Positions 1-13,200 of a stretch of 64,000 nucleotides of DNA are shown here, in pieces. Under the pieces are notes generated by a model. The model did no database searches. It had not been told where the DNA came from and was given only the letters and a program-made list of their open reading frames with translations. The first letter of the stretch is position 1; every line of letters begins with the position of its first letter. Source of the stretch: Strongylocentrotus droebachiensis (Eukaryota; Echinodermata; Echinoidea; Camarodonta; Strongylocentrotidae); NCBI GenBank assembly GCA_035222895.1, contig JAVYIG010004988.1:62001-126000 (forward strand), in the 5' to 3' direction. Both the position numbers and the translations under genes were made by a program.

Positions 1-1075
1 TTAAATTATTAGAGAAAGAACACGATACGTTGTACCGTTTTCGACTCTTAATAAGCCCTTTTAATTTTGTCTGAATTCAGTTTCCCTCTCTTGCGCGAAG
101 CGCGGAAGCTTTGACGTTTCCTTAAATTATTAGAGAAAAAAGACGATTCGTCGTACCGTTCTCGACTCGTGTAAATGAAGTTTTCGCCTTCCGCGCAAAG
201 CGCGGAATTTTTGGCGTTTCATTAAATTATGAGAAAAAGCAGACGATTCGGTGTACTGTTCTCGACTCTTAATCCTTATCTGAATGAAGCTTCCTCCCTC
301 CCGCGCGAAGCGCGGAAGTTTTGACGTTTCATTAAATTATTAGAGAAAGAAGACGATTCGTCGTACCGTTTTCGACTCTTAAAAAGCCCTATTCATCTGA
401 ATTCAGTTTCCCCCTCTCGCGCGAAGCGCGAAAGCTTTGACGTTTCCTCAAATTATTAGAGAAAGAACACGATACGTTGTACCGTTTTCGACTCTTAATA
501 AGCTCTTTTAATTTTGTCTGAATTCAGTTTCCCTCTCTTGCGCGAAGCGCGGAAGCTTTGACGTTTCCTTAAATTATTAGAGAAAGAAGACGATTCGTCG
601 TACCGTTCTCGACTCGTGTAAATGAAGTTTTCGCCTTCCGCGCGAAGCGCGGAATTTTTGACGTTTCATCATAATATAGAGAAAGGAAGACGATTCATCG
701 TACCGTTTTCGAATCTTATTAAGCCCTATTCATCTGAATTCAGTTTCCCCCTCTCGCACGAAGCGCGAAATCTTTGACGTTTCCTCAAATTATTAGAGAA
801 AGAACACGATTCGTTGTACCGTTTTCGACTTTTAATAAGCCCTATTTGTCTGAATTCAGTTTCCCACTCTCGTGCGAAGCGCGGAAGCTTTGACGTTTCC
901 TTAAATTATTAGAGAAAGAATACGATTCGTTGTACCGTTCTCGACTCGTCTAAATGAAGATTCCCCTTCCGCGCGAAGCGCGGAATTTTTGGCGTTTCAT
1001 CACAATTATAAAGAAAGGAAGACGATTCGTCGTACCGTTGTTGACTCTTAAACCTTGTTTGAATTTAGTTTCCCC
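1..1075. repeat. Tandem satellite array with CGCG hairpins
   Basis: About nine and a half units of roughly 100-122 bp. Each starts near TTAAATTATTAGAGAAAGAA, continues through GACGATTCGTCGTACCGTT and ends in GACGTTTC. Nearly every unit carries a hairpin core (CCGCGC-GAA-GCGCGG), near 92, 194, 302, 417, 538, 637, 754, 870 and 968; copies near 194, 754 and 870 have base changes. Long and short units alternate. Units at 447-668 match units at 1-222 more closely than their neighbours, which suggests a higher-order repeat of about 447 bp. The array starts mid-run at the window edge, so its full size is unknown. Confidence 0.9.
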
Positions 1076-1369
1076 GAAAATTTTAAACCTCTGATTTCTT
1101 TAGCTGACATTATAGGATATTATACAAGTATTGTAGTTGTAGTCACTCTCGAAGTCGTCACAGCGGAAAAGAAGTCACAGTTCGTAGGGAAAAAAACTTG
1201 TCGGCCGACCGACAATATACATCTCACCGACAAACTTCTGCATTGATATAGTACACGAGGATCGAGCAAGAATACCGACACAGCTGACCCGACACAGCAA
1301 CATATTTACCCGTGTCTTTCTTGCTCCCTCGACGAGACTACTCCACCCCAAAACCCCCTTCTCTCTTTT

Positions 1370-1700
1370 ACTCCCACTTCTCAGGCTCTTACCTTCCCTC
1401 TCTCTCCTCTCTTTCATCCCCCGTTTCTTTTGTTTCCCTTTCACTCTTTTTTCTTTTTCTTTCTTTTCCTTTCTTTCCTCTCCTCCCTCTTTTTCTTTTT
1501 TCTCTTTCTTTTTTCTCTTTTCTTTCCTTTCTTTTCCTTTCTTTCCTTTCTTTTCCTTTCTTTCTTTTCTTTTCCTTTTCTTTTTTTCTTTTCTTTTCCT
1601 TTTCTTTTTTTCTTTTCTTTCCCTCTCTTTTTTCCCTCTTTTTTTTTCCCTCTCTTTTTTCCCTCTCTTTTTTCCCTCCCCCTTTTCTTTTTTTTCCCGA
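1370..1700. repeat. Polypyrimidine (CTTT/CCTTT) tract
   Basis: An almost pure C/T stretch on the plus strand. Open frames across it, such as Lys/Glu/Arg-rich ones on the minus strand, come from low complexity and are not genes. It is followed at 1735-1768 by a G-run/C-run pair that could fold on itself. Confidence 0.9.
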
Positions 1701-1799
1701 CGGCAGCGCAATTTTACCGACAATATCCTGACAGGTGGGGGGGTGTCGCACCCCCCCACACCCCCCCTTTGGCGACGCCCCTGTTCACGAGATGATAAC

Positions 1800-2583
1800 T
1801 ATGAGGACCTAATAGATATTCGTGGTTTAATTCAAAATTTATAATGATTGCCTATAAATTAATCGGAAAGTAAATAAAATTATAATGCAAATTGCGAAAT
1901 CGAATAATGTCCTTAATTGATGATTGTTAATATTGTTTATAAGTGTATAATGCTGTAATAAAACGATACGTTACAATACTTCATTTTTATAATACATTTA
2001 TCAGGTGTAATGTTAACTGCTAGAGTTACACTCTAATCATGTTTAAAATGTATTCATAAAACAGAATTGTCTCGTACGCCCATTTGAAACCCAAGTCAAA
2101 CAGGTCTAAAAAAAATCTGCAATAAAACCACTGCTTTGTCCGAAATAACAATTACCATTAACAAATTAATCAGTCCGTGAAATAGTACTTGAAATAATGC
2201 TTACATACATTAGCACCATTTCAAAATGTAATCAACCCGTTGAATACTAAGATAAAATTATAAACTGAATGAAATCCATTTTTGGAAGATAAAGGTTAAA
2301 TAAAAACGTTATCATCTCTAACGAGTAGAGGTACAGATTTTTAAAACATTTTTGCATATCTTCATACACAGCGTAAGATCTGTACAGAAAATTTTACAAA
2401 AATACTCCATTTCTCCACTCCACTTCTTTTGATGTGTTACATGTCTTTTTAGAGTTTAAAAAAGATTGAACTGGTAAAGATTACAATTTTATTGATATAA
2501 AAATAGAAAATGGAATAAGAGATAGATTAAAAGAGGGGGAGAGAAATATAGAGATGAGAGAGAGAGAGTGAAAATGAGTGAGA

Positions 2584-2625
<42 letters not shown>

Positions 2626-3000
2626 AAGGGATGGGGGAGAAGAGAATGAGTAGGGTGATACAAAAGTAGAAAGACTTGCTGAGATGGTTTATACTGACAA
2701 ACGTTATCGTCAAATCACCTCACACATTAAACATTAAACATTACAGTCGAAACTTGAATGAAATCAAGAACGTGATAACATACTCATGTGTATTTATATG
2801 TGACAGTTATAACATAGTCCTGAACCTACGACTTCTTTCTCGCCACTGACAGTGTATGGCACAGAAAGAGCTCAGGCTAAAAGGGAATCACATAACATGT
2901 GCAGTTCCAGCTACTGACCTTCTTTATACTTAAAAAGTAGTCTACTCTTGTGAAAGGTAGTCTAGTCACTGAAAATAAAATACATAGCTAGGAACAGGAG
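1800..3000. other. Gene-free stretch downstream of the receptor gene
   Basis: AT-rich sequence with no coding region I can support. It contains a GA-rich microsatellite at about 2533-2640. I see no recognisable gene or structured RNA in the rest. Confidence 0.5.
2533..2640. repeat. GA-rich microsatellite
   Basis: Imperfect GAGAGA repeat with a pure core near 2590-2620, ending in a G-rich segment. Confidence 0.9.
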
Positions 3001-3008
3001 AACGTGAA

Positions 3009-3057
3009 TGTTTTTTTTTTTTTTTTTTTGGGGGGGGGGGGGGGGGTGGGGGAGGGG
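3009..3057. repeat. Poly(T)-poly(G) compound homopolymer
   Basis: A run of about 20 T is followed directly by about 17 G, then T and more G. Similar T-to-G junctions lie at 21886-21917, 42591-42622 and 48069-48093. Confidence 0.9.
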
Positions 3058-3222
3058 AGCACCATCATCCTTTAAATCAAAATCTTTGTCGGGCAATGCA
3101 GTTGTAGACATATTAGTAAATCGGCCCTCCCTATCCAATATGTAAATAACACCCTGGCCTACAGAGTGTAAATAAAGTCTGTTCACTTCTGCAATTACAT
3201 TTGTTAAGTAGGTATGTTGAGC

Positions 3223-3228
3223 TTTATT
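3223..3228 (-). promoter_or_regulatory. Candidate polyadenylation signal of the receptor gene
   Basis: TTTATT on the plus strand reads AATAAA on the minus strand, about 185 bp past the receptor stop codon. It is the nearest canonical hexamer I found in the 3' flank. No transcript end is visible from sequence alone. Confidence 0.35.
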
Positions 3229-3411
3229 CGTAGGATTGTGCATTTCTTTTTCTTTTTCTTTGTTCAAGTATTGCTCTATCCTAGGACAATAATGAACTGA
3301 CAATGGACATTTCGTCTGTTGCGAGCCAGAAGGATATTGGGTCATATGCTTTTAGAAAGCGGTAACGCCCTTCTGGCTTCCAGAAGCCAATCTCGCGGTA
3401 TATGACTCTTC

Positions 3412-3788
3412 TTAGAACCTATCATTATCGTACATCCGACTCCCTAGATTTTTTTCCGTCGTCGAAGTCGGTACCGAATTGGGGTTGAACTTGGAGATGG
3501 TGTTCAAGCCCTTCTTGGATGGTTGGTTGTTGGGTTTCCACGTGGTGGTCGTACGGGTATTCATCGTCGACGAGAAGCGAGACGTCGAAGAATCGAGAGA
3601 GACCCGCAGAGACTCGGGGAGGCAGCAGCTGAATTGGGCCCGCCATTGGCGTCGAACTTGTGGTTGACGCACGCAGTAGAGCATGAAGATGAAATAACCC
3701 TGAAGGGAGTTGAGCACAGTGAAGATTCCCTGGACGACCACGCTGGTTGCTTGAATCAACGACAGGTAACCTACAGACCACGTTAGTC
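3412..3788 (-). CDS. aGPCR exon 29: end of TM6, TM7, cytoplasmic tail, stop
   Basis: Enters in phase 1 after a ...TTTTTGTACAG acceptor. It reads GLTWSVGYL (TM6 end) and then the hallmark [14 protein letters not shown] of TM7, followed by VRRQW at the start of the tail. The remaining ~75 residues are Ser/Thr/Asn/Lys-rich and end YDNDRF-stop (TAA). No C-terminal PDZ-binding motif is evident. Confidence 0.93.
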
Positions 3789-6700
3789 CTGTACAAAAAG
3801 AATAGAAGAATGGAGAAAATGCTTAGTAATTAAAACAAAATGAGAGTCATCCAATATCTCGTAAGTTCAGCGGCTCAACATTAGAATAAATTACATTTAC
3901 AATCATAATACTTTCATCGGTCTATGCACTTAATTTATAGAAAAGTTTATCTAACTTTTTATTAAAGGGTATTTCAAAAGTTCATTTTAAAAAGGACACC
4001 AGTTGAACTTAAGAGGGAAAAAAAAATCAATATTTATTGCAGCATATTCTCATCTAAATCAAGACTTGCGCAAAGTACTTACATTTACATTTACACAAAT
4101 ATTAAAAAAACATAATTTCAAGACGTGATTTGTGAATTTTTTGTTTTAAGAGAATTCGCTTCAAGCGTTGTAATAATCAAATTTGAACATGACAACTAAT
4201 CGTTTAAATCTATGTACATTCCATACAGAACAGAGAGGTGGTTATGGACTTTTATTTTCAACGTATCTTTATCGAAGATTGATTTCATCGGGTAAGTTAA
4301 AGTATTCCAATCGATGTGTATGGAAGAATAATCACAACATTATTGTAATTATCTGCAATCGGGATAAAGCTATTCGATGAAGGTGTGCTTCTAACGATTC
4401 CTTGAACTCACCCATGAGGAGGAGGATGCATATGGCGTTTTGGAATCGTCGAACTCGTTGACGTCGCTCGGCCTTTTCATTCTGCTGCTTACCCCTGACC
4501 GTCTTGGTGAGTCGCTTCATGACCAGCACAAAGACAACCAAGTTGAAGAGGAGGATGAGACCAATTGGTATCAAGAGACCACCCACCTGGGGCCAGAGAC
4601 TCACGAAACAGCTGTAAAAGAAGATGGTTTACTGGGATGTTTGTTTGCCATTTCGATGTCGATATATTTGTTTGGTATGTAACAAAAATCGAATATGACA
4701 AGTACAATGATGATCATCATCGTCATCGTCATCATCATCATCATCATAATCATCATCATCATCATCATTATCATCATCATCATCATCATCATCATCTTTA
4801 TCATCATCATAATTGTCATCATCATCATCATCATCATAATCATCATCATCATAATCATCATCATAATCATCATCATAATTGTCATCATCATCATCATCAA
4901 TATCATCTCAACCACACCATTGTCATCATAATCGACATCATAATCATCTTCACAGTTATCATCATCAACATTTTCATCAACATCACGACCACCATCATCA
5001 TCATCATTATCAGGCAGACTTACAAATCTGTCTGTGCGTATGTTTCCCTTGTGACTCCTGCCGTAATGAACACTACGATTGCAGGTAGACCTGAAAGAAA
5101 ATAGTTTAAAAACGATGAGCACCAACAAAACTGTTTCAGCTCATCAAGTATTTGGAGAAGGAGTTGTCATCTTTTGCGGCGTAATGTATCGCAATTCATT
5201 GACAATTCGCACCTCTTAAAATCAAATGTTGTGCAAATCAACGAATTTAATTTAATTATAGACAGACATGGGAAGGCAATAGATATACGTAACCCATGTA
5301 AAAGAAAGACAAAAAAAAAGATTCTGCAGGTAATAAATAATAAATATTAACGATCAAATGGTATTTATTAAAATTCTAAATGAAAGGTTCGGTACATAAC
5401 ATTTATTATCTTTCATTTTTTGACGAATAACATGAATAAACTTATAAACGATTGCTGATCTTACTATTTTGCAATTAAACAAAAAGATTAGGGATCCTAC
5501 TTCTGCTTACCCCATGCACAAAATGATGCCTTGAGGATGAAATTCGAGACGTAACTATCCACGACCCGCACAAACATGAGGTACATGTTGAAGCCCTCGA
5601 CGCACATCCAAGCCAGCGACGACAGTGTGAAGAAGTGCAACAACCCTGCCACGATGCTACAAGGAACGACGTCGACTTCGACCACGCCACGCTCGGCGTC
5701 GAGAGCGATCATGGCCAGGAAGGTGACGTAGAGACCGAGCAAGGAGAAGCAGAGACACAGTAGGATCTGGTTGGGATTCTTCATGCGAAATTTTCTAGAG
5801 GAGGAACAAGAGCATGATGGCAAAGCAGTGAGTAAAGATTTGTATTTCATTAATTGGTGATCTGTACATTGTGTTTACATGCTCAACAGAAAAGAGCTGT
5901 GAAACTTACTAAAGTAATAACATCTCTGTGTCTGTACGTTCATACAGTTATAATTTCAGAGCAATAGCAAATGCCTAAATTCAAATATTACATTTAGATC
6001 ACCAACAAGATCTTTCTTCATATTATATTTGTACACTGTCGCTCATAAAGGTGGAATTATTTTTTTTACCCCAATTTATGGAATTATTTTAAAAATAATT
6101 TAAAAATAATAGATCTACATAATAGTATACATTCTCAGATTTTTCTCAGATTCTCAGATTTCAAGGCATGTGCCCATGCCTTGAGCCATAATGCATGACC
6201 GTCCAGAGGATTTTTTTATGTTGGGGACCGGGGTAAAATGCAATAAATTATTGGAAATTTATTACATTTTATTTTTTATTTTTTATTTATGGAAACTGCC
6301 CCTACCCTAGCTCCCGCTGCGTACAGTCATGGTTCAGTGACAAAGCAATGGCCTCGTAACTGTGAGGCCCCAGCATCAAAACCGTGTCGATGTGCTATAT
6401 TAGTGCCCTTTTGTGGGGCATTAATCCTCATTACTGTCATTTATGACTTGAGGGCATAGGTCCCCTAGTTGATAAGCATAGTAGCAAACACATGCTTTAG
6501 CAGTCCCGCAAAACACACATTGGCAAATTATTATCTAATAAAATCTGAGAATGTATACTATTATCTAGATCTATTATTTTTAAATTATTTTTTAAATAAT
6601 TCCATAAATTGGGGTAAAACTAAAATATTCCAACTTTATGAGCGACAGTGTATGAATATCATGCTGATTTAAATGAATGTCTCTTCTGTTTTGTTTCGTT

Positions 6701-7237
6701 CTGTTACATTTTATTTCATTTATTTTCAGTTCACTTTTACTTAGAAATTTCTTTCCAGATATGTAAGTAGGGATGAATAAATTTGAAACGTTTGGATTTT
6801 CGACTGGGTTCTGGAGAAATATGTAGTAATATTAAAATGAAGAGATGACTGGAACTTCTAAAATGTTCATCTTTCACCCATCAGAGTAAACGCGAAAAAA
6901 TGGACACACTGAAAGTTTGATTTCGGCTCGTGGTTTATTCTGATTAGTGCAAGGCGAAAACTTATATGTGTCCCGAGGATTTCGCCCTTCTGACCATTCT
7001 AGGGATATTAACTTACGGGATTATGAAGAGAGAAAGAGAGGGGAGAGATATTAGAATAATTAGAAACTGAGTCAACTGACCTATTACTCAAATACGTTAT
7101 GATGGTGATGACCAGTCCAACAACAGACATGGAACAACCGACATAGCTGAGAATCTCCAAGATGTAGTCCTCTTTATCAGACAACGTAGAACCACCGTAG
7201 ATGTCCTAGGGTAGAAAACAAGATGAAAGAAAGGCAG

Positions 7238-7278
<41 letters not shown>

Positions 7279-10200
7279 AAGAGAGAAGTGAAAAGAATGG
7301 GGAGACAAAGAAAAAAAGAGAGAGCAAGAGAGAAGTAAAGAGAATATGGAGACAAAGAGGGGAAGACAAAGAAAGGAATAAAGAGAGAGAAAGATGAAGA
7401 TGAAGAGAGAGAGAGAGAGAGAGAGAAGTGAAGAGAATGGTGAGAGAAAGAGGGGGAAGACAAAGGAAGAAACAAAGAGAGAGAGATGGAGACAGAGAGA
7501 GAGAGAGAGAGAGCGAGATCGGAGTTAAATGAGATATTATTTTTCAATACAAATTAACAGATTGTATCGCCTTTTATCAGGCATCGACATACATCTAACA
7601 TTTAACTTCCAAATCTGATATTTATTGGTTTCTGCATAGGCGAAATTAATCATCTTGCTGACTCTCTTCTACTTTCAACCAATCACATTCTTAACAAAAC
7701 TAAAGAGAGGACAAAAAAGCATCGTTCGCAATAACATCACCACACTTCCAACTTGTTTACCCTTTATGCACGATACTCTATTTCAGAATAAAGATATCTT
7801 TAAAACAATATTTATTATAAGCAAAGGTATAAATGCATGAAAAACATGTGTAATGTTTCATTTTTGTATATATAAACCTGTCTGGTATGTATACAATTGC
7901 TCCAGTGAATAAAAACCAAAGACTGATCCTTACCATAAGAACAGCGAAGTTAGTGAGATGGTCGCATTGGCATACTGGTCTGGAATCAGTGCTTGTATTA
8001 CTCAGACTACATCCTTCTGTTGACCAATCACCAGTCCCGTTATTGGCTTCAAAATCCCAGAATACACAGGTTGCATTTGTAGCGTTCTAGAATAGCGAGA
8101 GTAGAGGATCAGGATTGGTTAAATATCTCTTAAGGCCTCCAACCTCTCAGGGGAAGGTACCAAATACCTTAGGTCTCTAGATGTTTACCTTCAATGCGTG
8201 AATATTCACCTGCTCATACTTAAAATAAGGAAAGAGAATCATGAAATCATATATTTTTAAATGACAGGTTAAGTGAAGTCGCTGAATGGGAAGGGTTGCG
8301 GGGCGACTGTTTTGGCGATAACGTTATAAGATGTGATATTTGCTGACGTGGAGGGATATCATTCCTACACACCTCCCCATAACGTTCGTCCACATTAACT
8401 TGTAAATATTTGAAGATAACCCTGGTAATAATTACCCAAAATATAGAAAGTAACTTGTAAAAAAAATGTATTTTTATCATTCGATTTCATAGTTTAGTTA
8501 AAACCAAGTATTTCCTTACACTATTGAGCGGTTTGAACGAAACAATAACAGGTTCTGTTAATCCATTGATGACCGATCCTCCAACAGTGGCTGAGATAAC
8601 CGGCGAGTTCGCTGCTCTGTATGAACCAGTGCTGTTCTCGTTCACGACTAGGCTAGGAGACTGGAACAACGCGGGATCAGTGAACGTAGTAAATGAACAC
8701 CTCACATTGTCACCGGTACTTATGATGTCGCCTATTTCAGACGGGAGTGCGATGAGGGCATCAGGTTCGCCATCGTCATCCTCGTCGACCACGGATTCCT
8801 TTCCAACAATCAGTTGGAAAGCGTCTGAGGCTAGTTTGTCGGAGCCCTCAGTGACGGTTAGCGAAGCAGAGAGGCCAGATCGAAGCGTGTCAGGTGAAAG
8901 TTCTATTATCTGTTCAATTCAGTAGATATGAACTATTATTCAACTAAAATTTAAATATAGCATTTACAACATTATTCTTGTGAACATACTTTGTAGATTG
9001 TACTGGAATACGACAAAAATTATTTAAATATTCCACGAACGACATCGACAGATTCCAACAGAATACTGGCTTTAATAGGGTAGATGCGTCAAATTGTGTC
9101 AAATTCATTCTATAACAAAGTTCAAAGCAAACAAGTTGAAATCGGTGTTTGCTGCCGTGTTAAGTTTTTCTCCGTTTTCTACGTGATTGGAATTAGATGT
9201 TCCATTTCTCACTTGAATTTGAAGACACTTGTTTGCGAATACATAAATACCTGGACAGCTAAATTATCTTCAACCCTTGTGAATGTGCCATTCGAAGCGG
9301 TGACGTCCACAAGGAAAAGCTGATCCTCTAGAGAGGCGATGGCACGGCTTGTCGCTCCGCTCTCGGTCTGCGCACCGGCAAGTTCATCTGGAGAAGCACT
9401 CAGAATGTTTTGTACGGTCTCAATCACAAATACACAGACCTGTTGAAATACAGGTTGGTAAAGTAAAGCGACTTGCAAGAGAAAACGAGCTAAAAAGGCT
9501 ACATTCAAGGTTTTCAAAGTTACCTTCTTAATGGGCATTTAATGTTGTCACTTTCATATTTCACTAAAGGGAAAGGAGTGGTAGGATGTGACTCCCCTCC
9601 TCAAACTTTGAATAGGCGAATCTGTAAGCCTGTCGGCAAGTTGGTATTAATATCTAAAGACTTATGCTGATTCTGGCTTTGAACAAAACTGAAAGTCATA
9701 TTCCTCTTTAATCCGTCTGACGGAATTTTTGACTCAACCTAGCCCAGTGGCATGGCGTCAATCAAGCCATTGAGGAACCTTTGTGTTATGGAGAGCATTG
9801 GAAATATCAGGTATTAAAAATGCGAGACCATAGATGAGACTATGACTTTGCCCTCTTATTTTTGGAAAATCTATTAGAGGCACTTGTCTCCGTACCTTTA
9901 CGTACCACTATACTTATTCCAATTATGGACATTAAAGTAATCTTTAAGACACGCTCGGGAACGCTTACCGCTGGCTCTGGTGATCTGGCTTCGGCGATGT
10001 CCTGAAGCAACCTCGACGCAGACGCGACGCCCTCAGACGTTAATGACTCGGTGGATGATGTCAGATCTGATGTGGCTTCAGCGATGTCGGCAACGTTGTC
10101 TATCGTTACTGGAGTCTAAAATGAAATCGCAAAAGTGAATCATGGGTAATGGGTTGTATGACACCTCCGACAGTGACAATTTAATTTGATTTGATTTGAT

Positions 10201-13200
10201 TTATTTATTTCTGTTTGATTTTTTTTTCTTTTCCGTTTTTACAAATATATAACAAACAAAACATTTGGACTTCTATCGTTCAGATACATTCTTCAGTTTA
10301 CCGGAAAACATCTGAGGAAGATGTCTGAACCATAGACATCGAGCTAAGCCTTAAAATAAGGTAGAACAAATATACAGATTGTAAGATTAAGGCACACCTG
10401 GGCAGCTTGTCTTAAAAACGTTTTCGCTGACATCTTACTGAAACATGCAAACACGCTTTCGAATAGGATGTCGGCGAACACATGCTTATGGTAGTTTTAT
10501 GAAACGAAGCGCTCATTAATATTTTTAATACTTGGGCGTGAAACAAAGAATATTTTCCCATTTTGTACATATTTAAGTGGTGAAAAAGAATACCTGCTAT
10601 TTGAATGTGGGATACACTCATTACAATGAAATAAAAGATTAAGGAAGATATGAGCATTGTATGTTTTGGCTCCGATGCTAAAATAATAGATATAAATGTT
10701 TCAAGGAACTCACATCTTCGAGTACAATCAGACGTTCATCTGCTGTCAGGTCTCTTCCACAGTTATCTACAAGATCCCAGTAGCTCGGTGACAGACCGTC
10801 TCCTACACACCGAGCTCTGCCGATAGGTTGGCCATCTACATATAAAAACAGACCAGACATGATATTATAAAATAAGGGTTTGAAATTAAAACAGTAGCAT
10901 TAAAACGAATTTACTGTATATTTACTCGAGATTGTAGCTCGGTCACACCGTCTGCCAAACCGACTCAAAGCCTAAGTATAATGGATAAAATCTTGGCAGG
11001 TCATTTCAATAATTTAGATGAATCTGCTATGCATTAAAGCTCACAATTGTTACATTGTATTTCCGATAATAGGAGAAATAAGGTCTGGGGCCCGTTGCAT
11101 AAAACTTATCATTGATGGTAACTTTGCCATCAGTGGTTACTACCACGGAAACCTTGATTTTGAATGGCTGTTGAGCAGTGTTACCATGGTAGTTACCATT
11201 GATGGCAGAGTTACCATTAGTGGTAATTTTTATGCAACGGGCCCCTGATACATACAATTAAGTTTATATGGTGGGCATAATCCAGTAGAGAAGGCTTCGG
11301 AGTCGACGGGTCCTGTTGTAAAGTTTTCAGCACCATAGGGAGACCTCCAGGTGAGGAAAGGGCATGTCGCTGGGAAAGAAACAACAAGAATGGTTTTATT
11401 ATCATCAAGACGAAGAGTTCCGATATTTGCACAGAGTAAAATAATATAGTTTGTGGTCCGAGTCATTTACGGTGATCGTTATGTATAAAGTCACTTCGTC
11501 ACCATGTTGGTTGTTGACCATGTATCAAGTCACTTCGATACCCTGTTGGTTGTTGACCATTTATCAAGTCACTTCGTCACCCTGTTAGTTGTTGGCCATT
11601 TATAAAGTCACTTCGTCACCCTGTTGGTTGTTGACCATGTATCAAGTCACTTCGATACCCTGTTGGTTGTTGACCATTTATCAAGTCACTTCGTCACCCT
11701 GTTGGTTGTTGGCCATTTATAAAGTCACTTCGTCACCCTGTTGGTAGTTGGCCATTTATCAAGTCACTCCGTCACCCTGTTGGTTGTTGGCCATTTATCA
11801 AGTCACTTCGTCACCCTGTTGGTTGTTGACAATGTATCAATTCACTCCATCACCCTGTTGGTTGTTGGCCATTTATCAAGTCACTTCGCCGAGTAGATGG
11901 TTCATAACATTGTATTAAGTGTAAATCAATTACTTGTACTCATCACAGTCACTAGGTCCGGATCCATAAATCCATCTGAGTTCTCGGCTTGTGATATAAG
12001 GGCAGTCTGAATCAGGGACAGCTGTACGAGTTCGTCGTCTGTTCCGTTAGTCACGAAGACAATGATCTCGGCGACGACGATGCCTGCAGTCAGGGCATCA
12101 ACACGTGCTTCCGGCGGTGATGAAAACCCAGCAGTGTTCTGAAGACCGATATTAACCTGGGAAGGAAATTGGGTCATGTTACTTAACGTTATGTTCATTA
12201 ATTGTATCTCTTACCTTCTTAATTGTTAATTTATATTTAGAATGCAGCATACGAACCTGATTTCATTTTCTCTCACATTAAAGACCCATTTATGTACTTG
12301 CTTGCCAATAATAATTTTAGATCGGTCATATGGAACATATTTTTAGTTCCAAATGTTATGCCTTTCATTCTTCACTTGAAGCACAGCTTTTCAAGGAGAT
12401 CTATTTTCAGGAACTTTTCAGGAACTTAACAATGAAGATATCTGTAAATCTGCTCATTCAATAAATTAAATTTACTAGAGATCACCACAGTGAAGAAAAT
12501 AGGGACACTTCATACTCACAAAATTCTGTATTATTGCTGCCGTTTCGCTGAAATAAGCTGAATTGGGATCCGCCAAACTATCTTCATATACTAGGTCGAA
12601 TGAAGCAGTAACTATGTAATTTGTTACACCTTTGAAGACATAATAAAAAGAAGTTGTTTAAAGGGAGGCTTTACTACTTCAGTCAGAAGGGATTAGACCA
12701 CACAGCAAGCCAGCGAGGTCACTGTGACAGGTGGCTATCTCATTAACTCAGCTCTCAGTTAACATAAGAAAAAGAGGATCATGGGGGACCAACAGGCACC
12801 GATTGGGGAAGTTTTCTATATAGAGGGAGCACGTAGCTACAAGTAGGACAGTGTGCCTTTAAGATCATTCACATTATGAAATAATCAAAGTTTAATAAGA
12901 TCAATGAACAAATTATGTTACTAGGATAAAATGCACTTCCAAAATTGGATATGCCTTTCAGAATTATGATCATGGTGTTTTTGAAGTATTTCGGAGCAGA
13001 TTAGCACAATCGTATTCATCTGCTCATTTTTGGAACGCATGCTAAAAAGTACCACAATATCACACTCTAGGCATTGAAATCAAAGAAGCAGAACTGCAGA
13101 AGTATCCTAACGAAAAATGAAATGTTTTATGCGGTTAGAATTGTTAGATGGGTAAATGCTTGCGAAGAATTTGCCCGTAATCCAGCATGTGGGCATGACA

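Noticed and set aside
1175-1795. Lys/Glu/Arg-rich or Phe/Ser/Leu-rich open frames
   Set aside because: They come from a pure C/T tract; no start context, no conserved domain, and both strands are open in several frames.
3425-3796. Alternative-frame minus- and plus-strand open frames over the TM7 exon
   Set aside because: Only the frame with NSLQGYFIF and a matching splice phase is biologically sensible.
4565-5128. Long poly-His, poly-Ile and poly-Met open frames
   Set aside because: They are translations of an (ATC)n microsatellite in a receptor intron and overlap true exon 27 in the wrong frame.
8524-8925. 133-codon plus-strand open frame
   Set aside because: It is the antisense shadow of the GAIN exon (exon 23), whose minus-strand reading fits the receptor in phase.
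11487-11905. CRISPR-like array
   Set aside because: The 39-bp units are contiguous with no unique spacers, and the genome is animal; it is a minisatellite.
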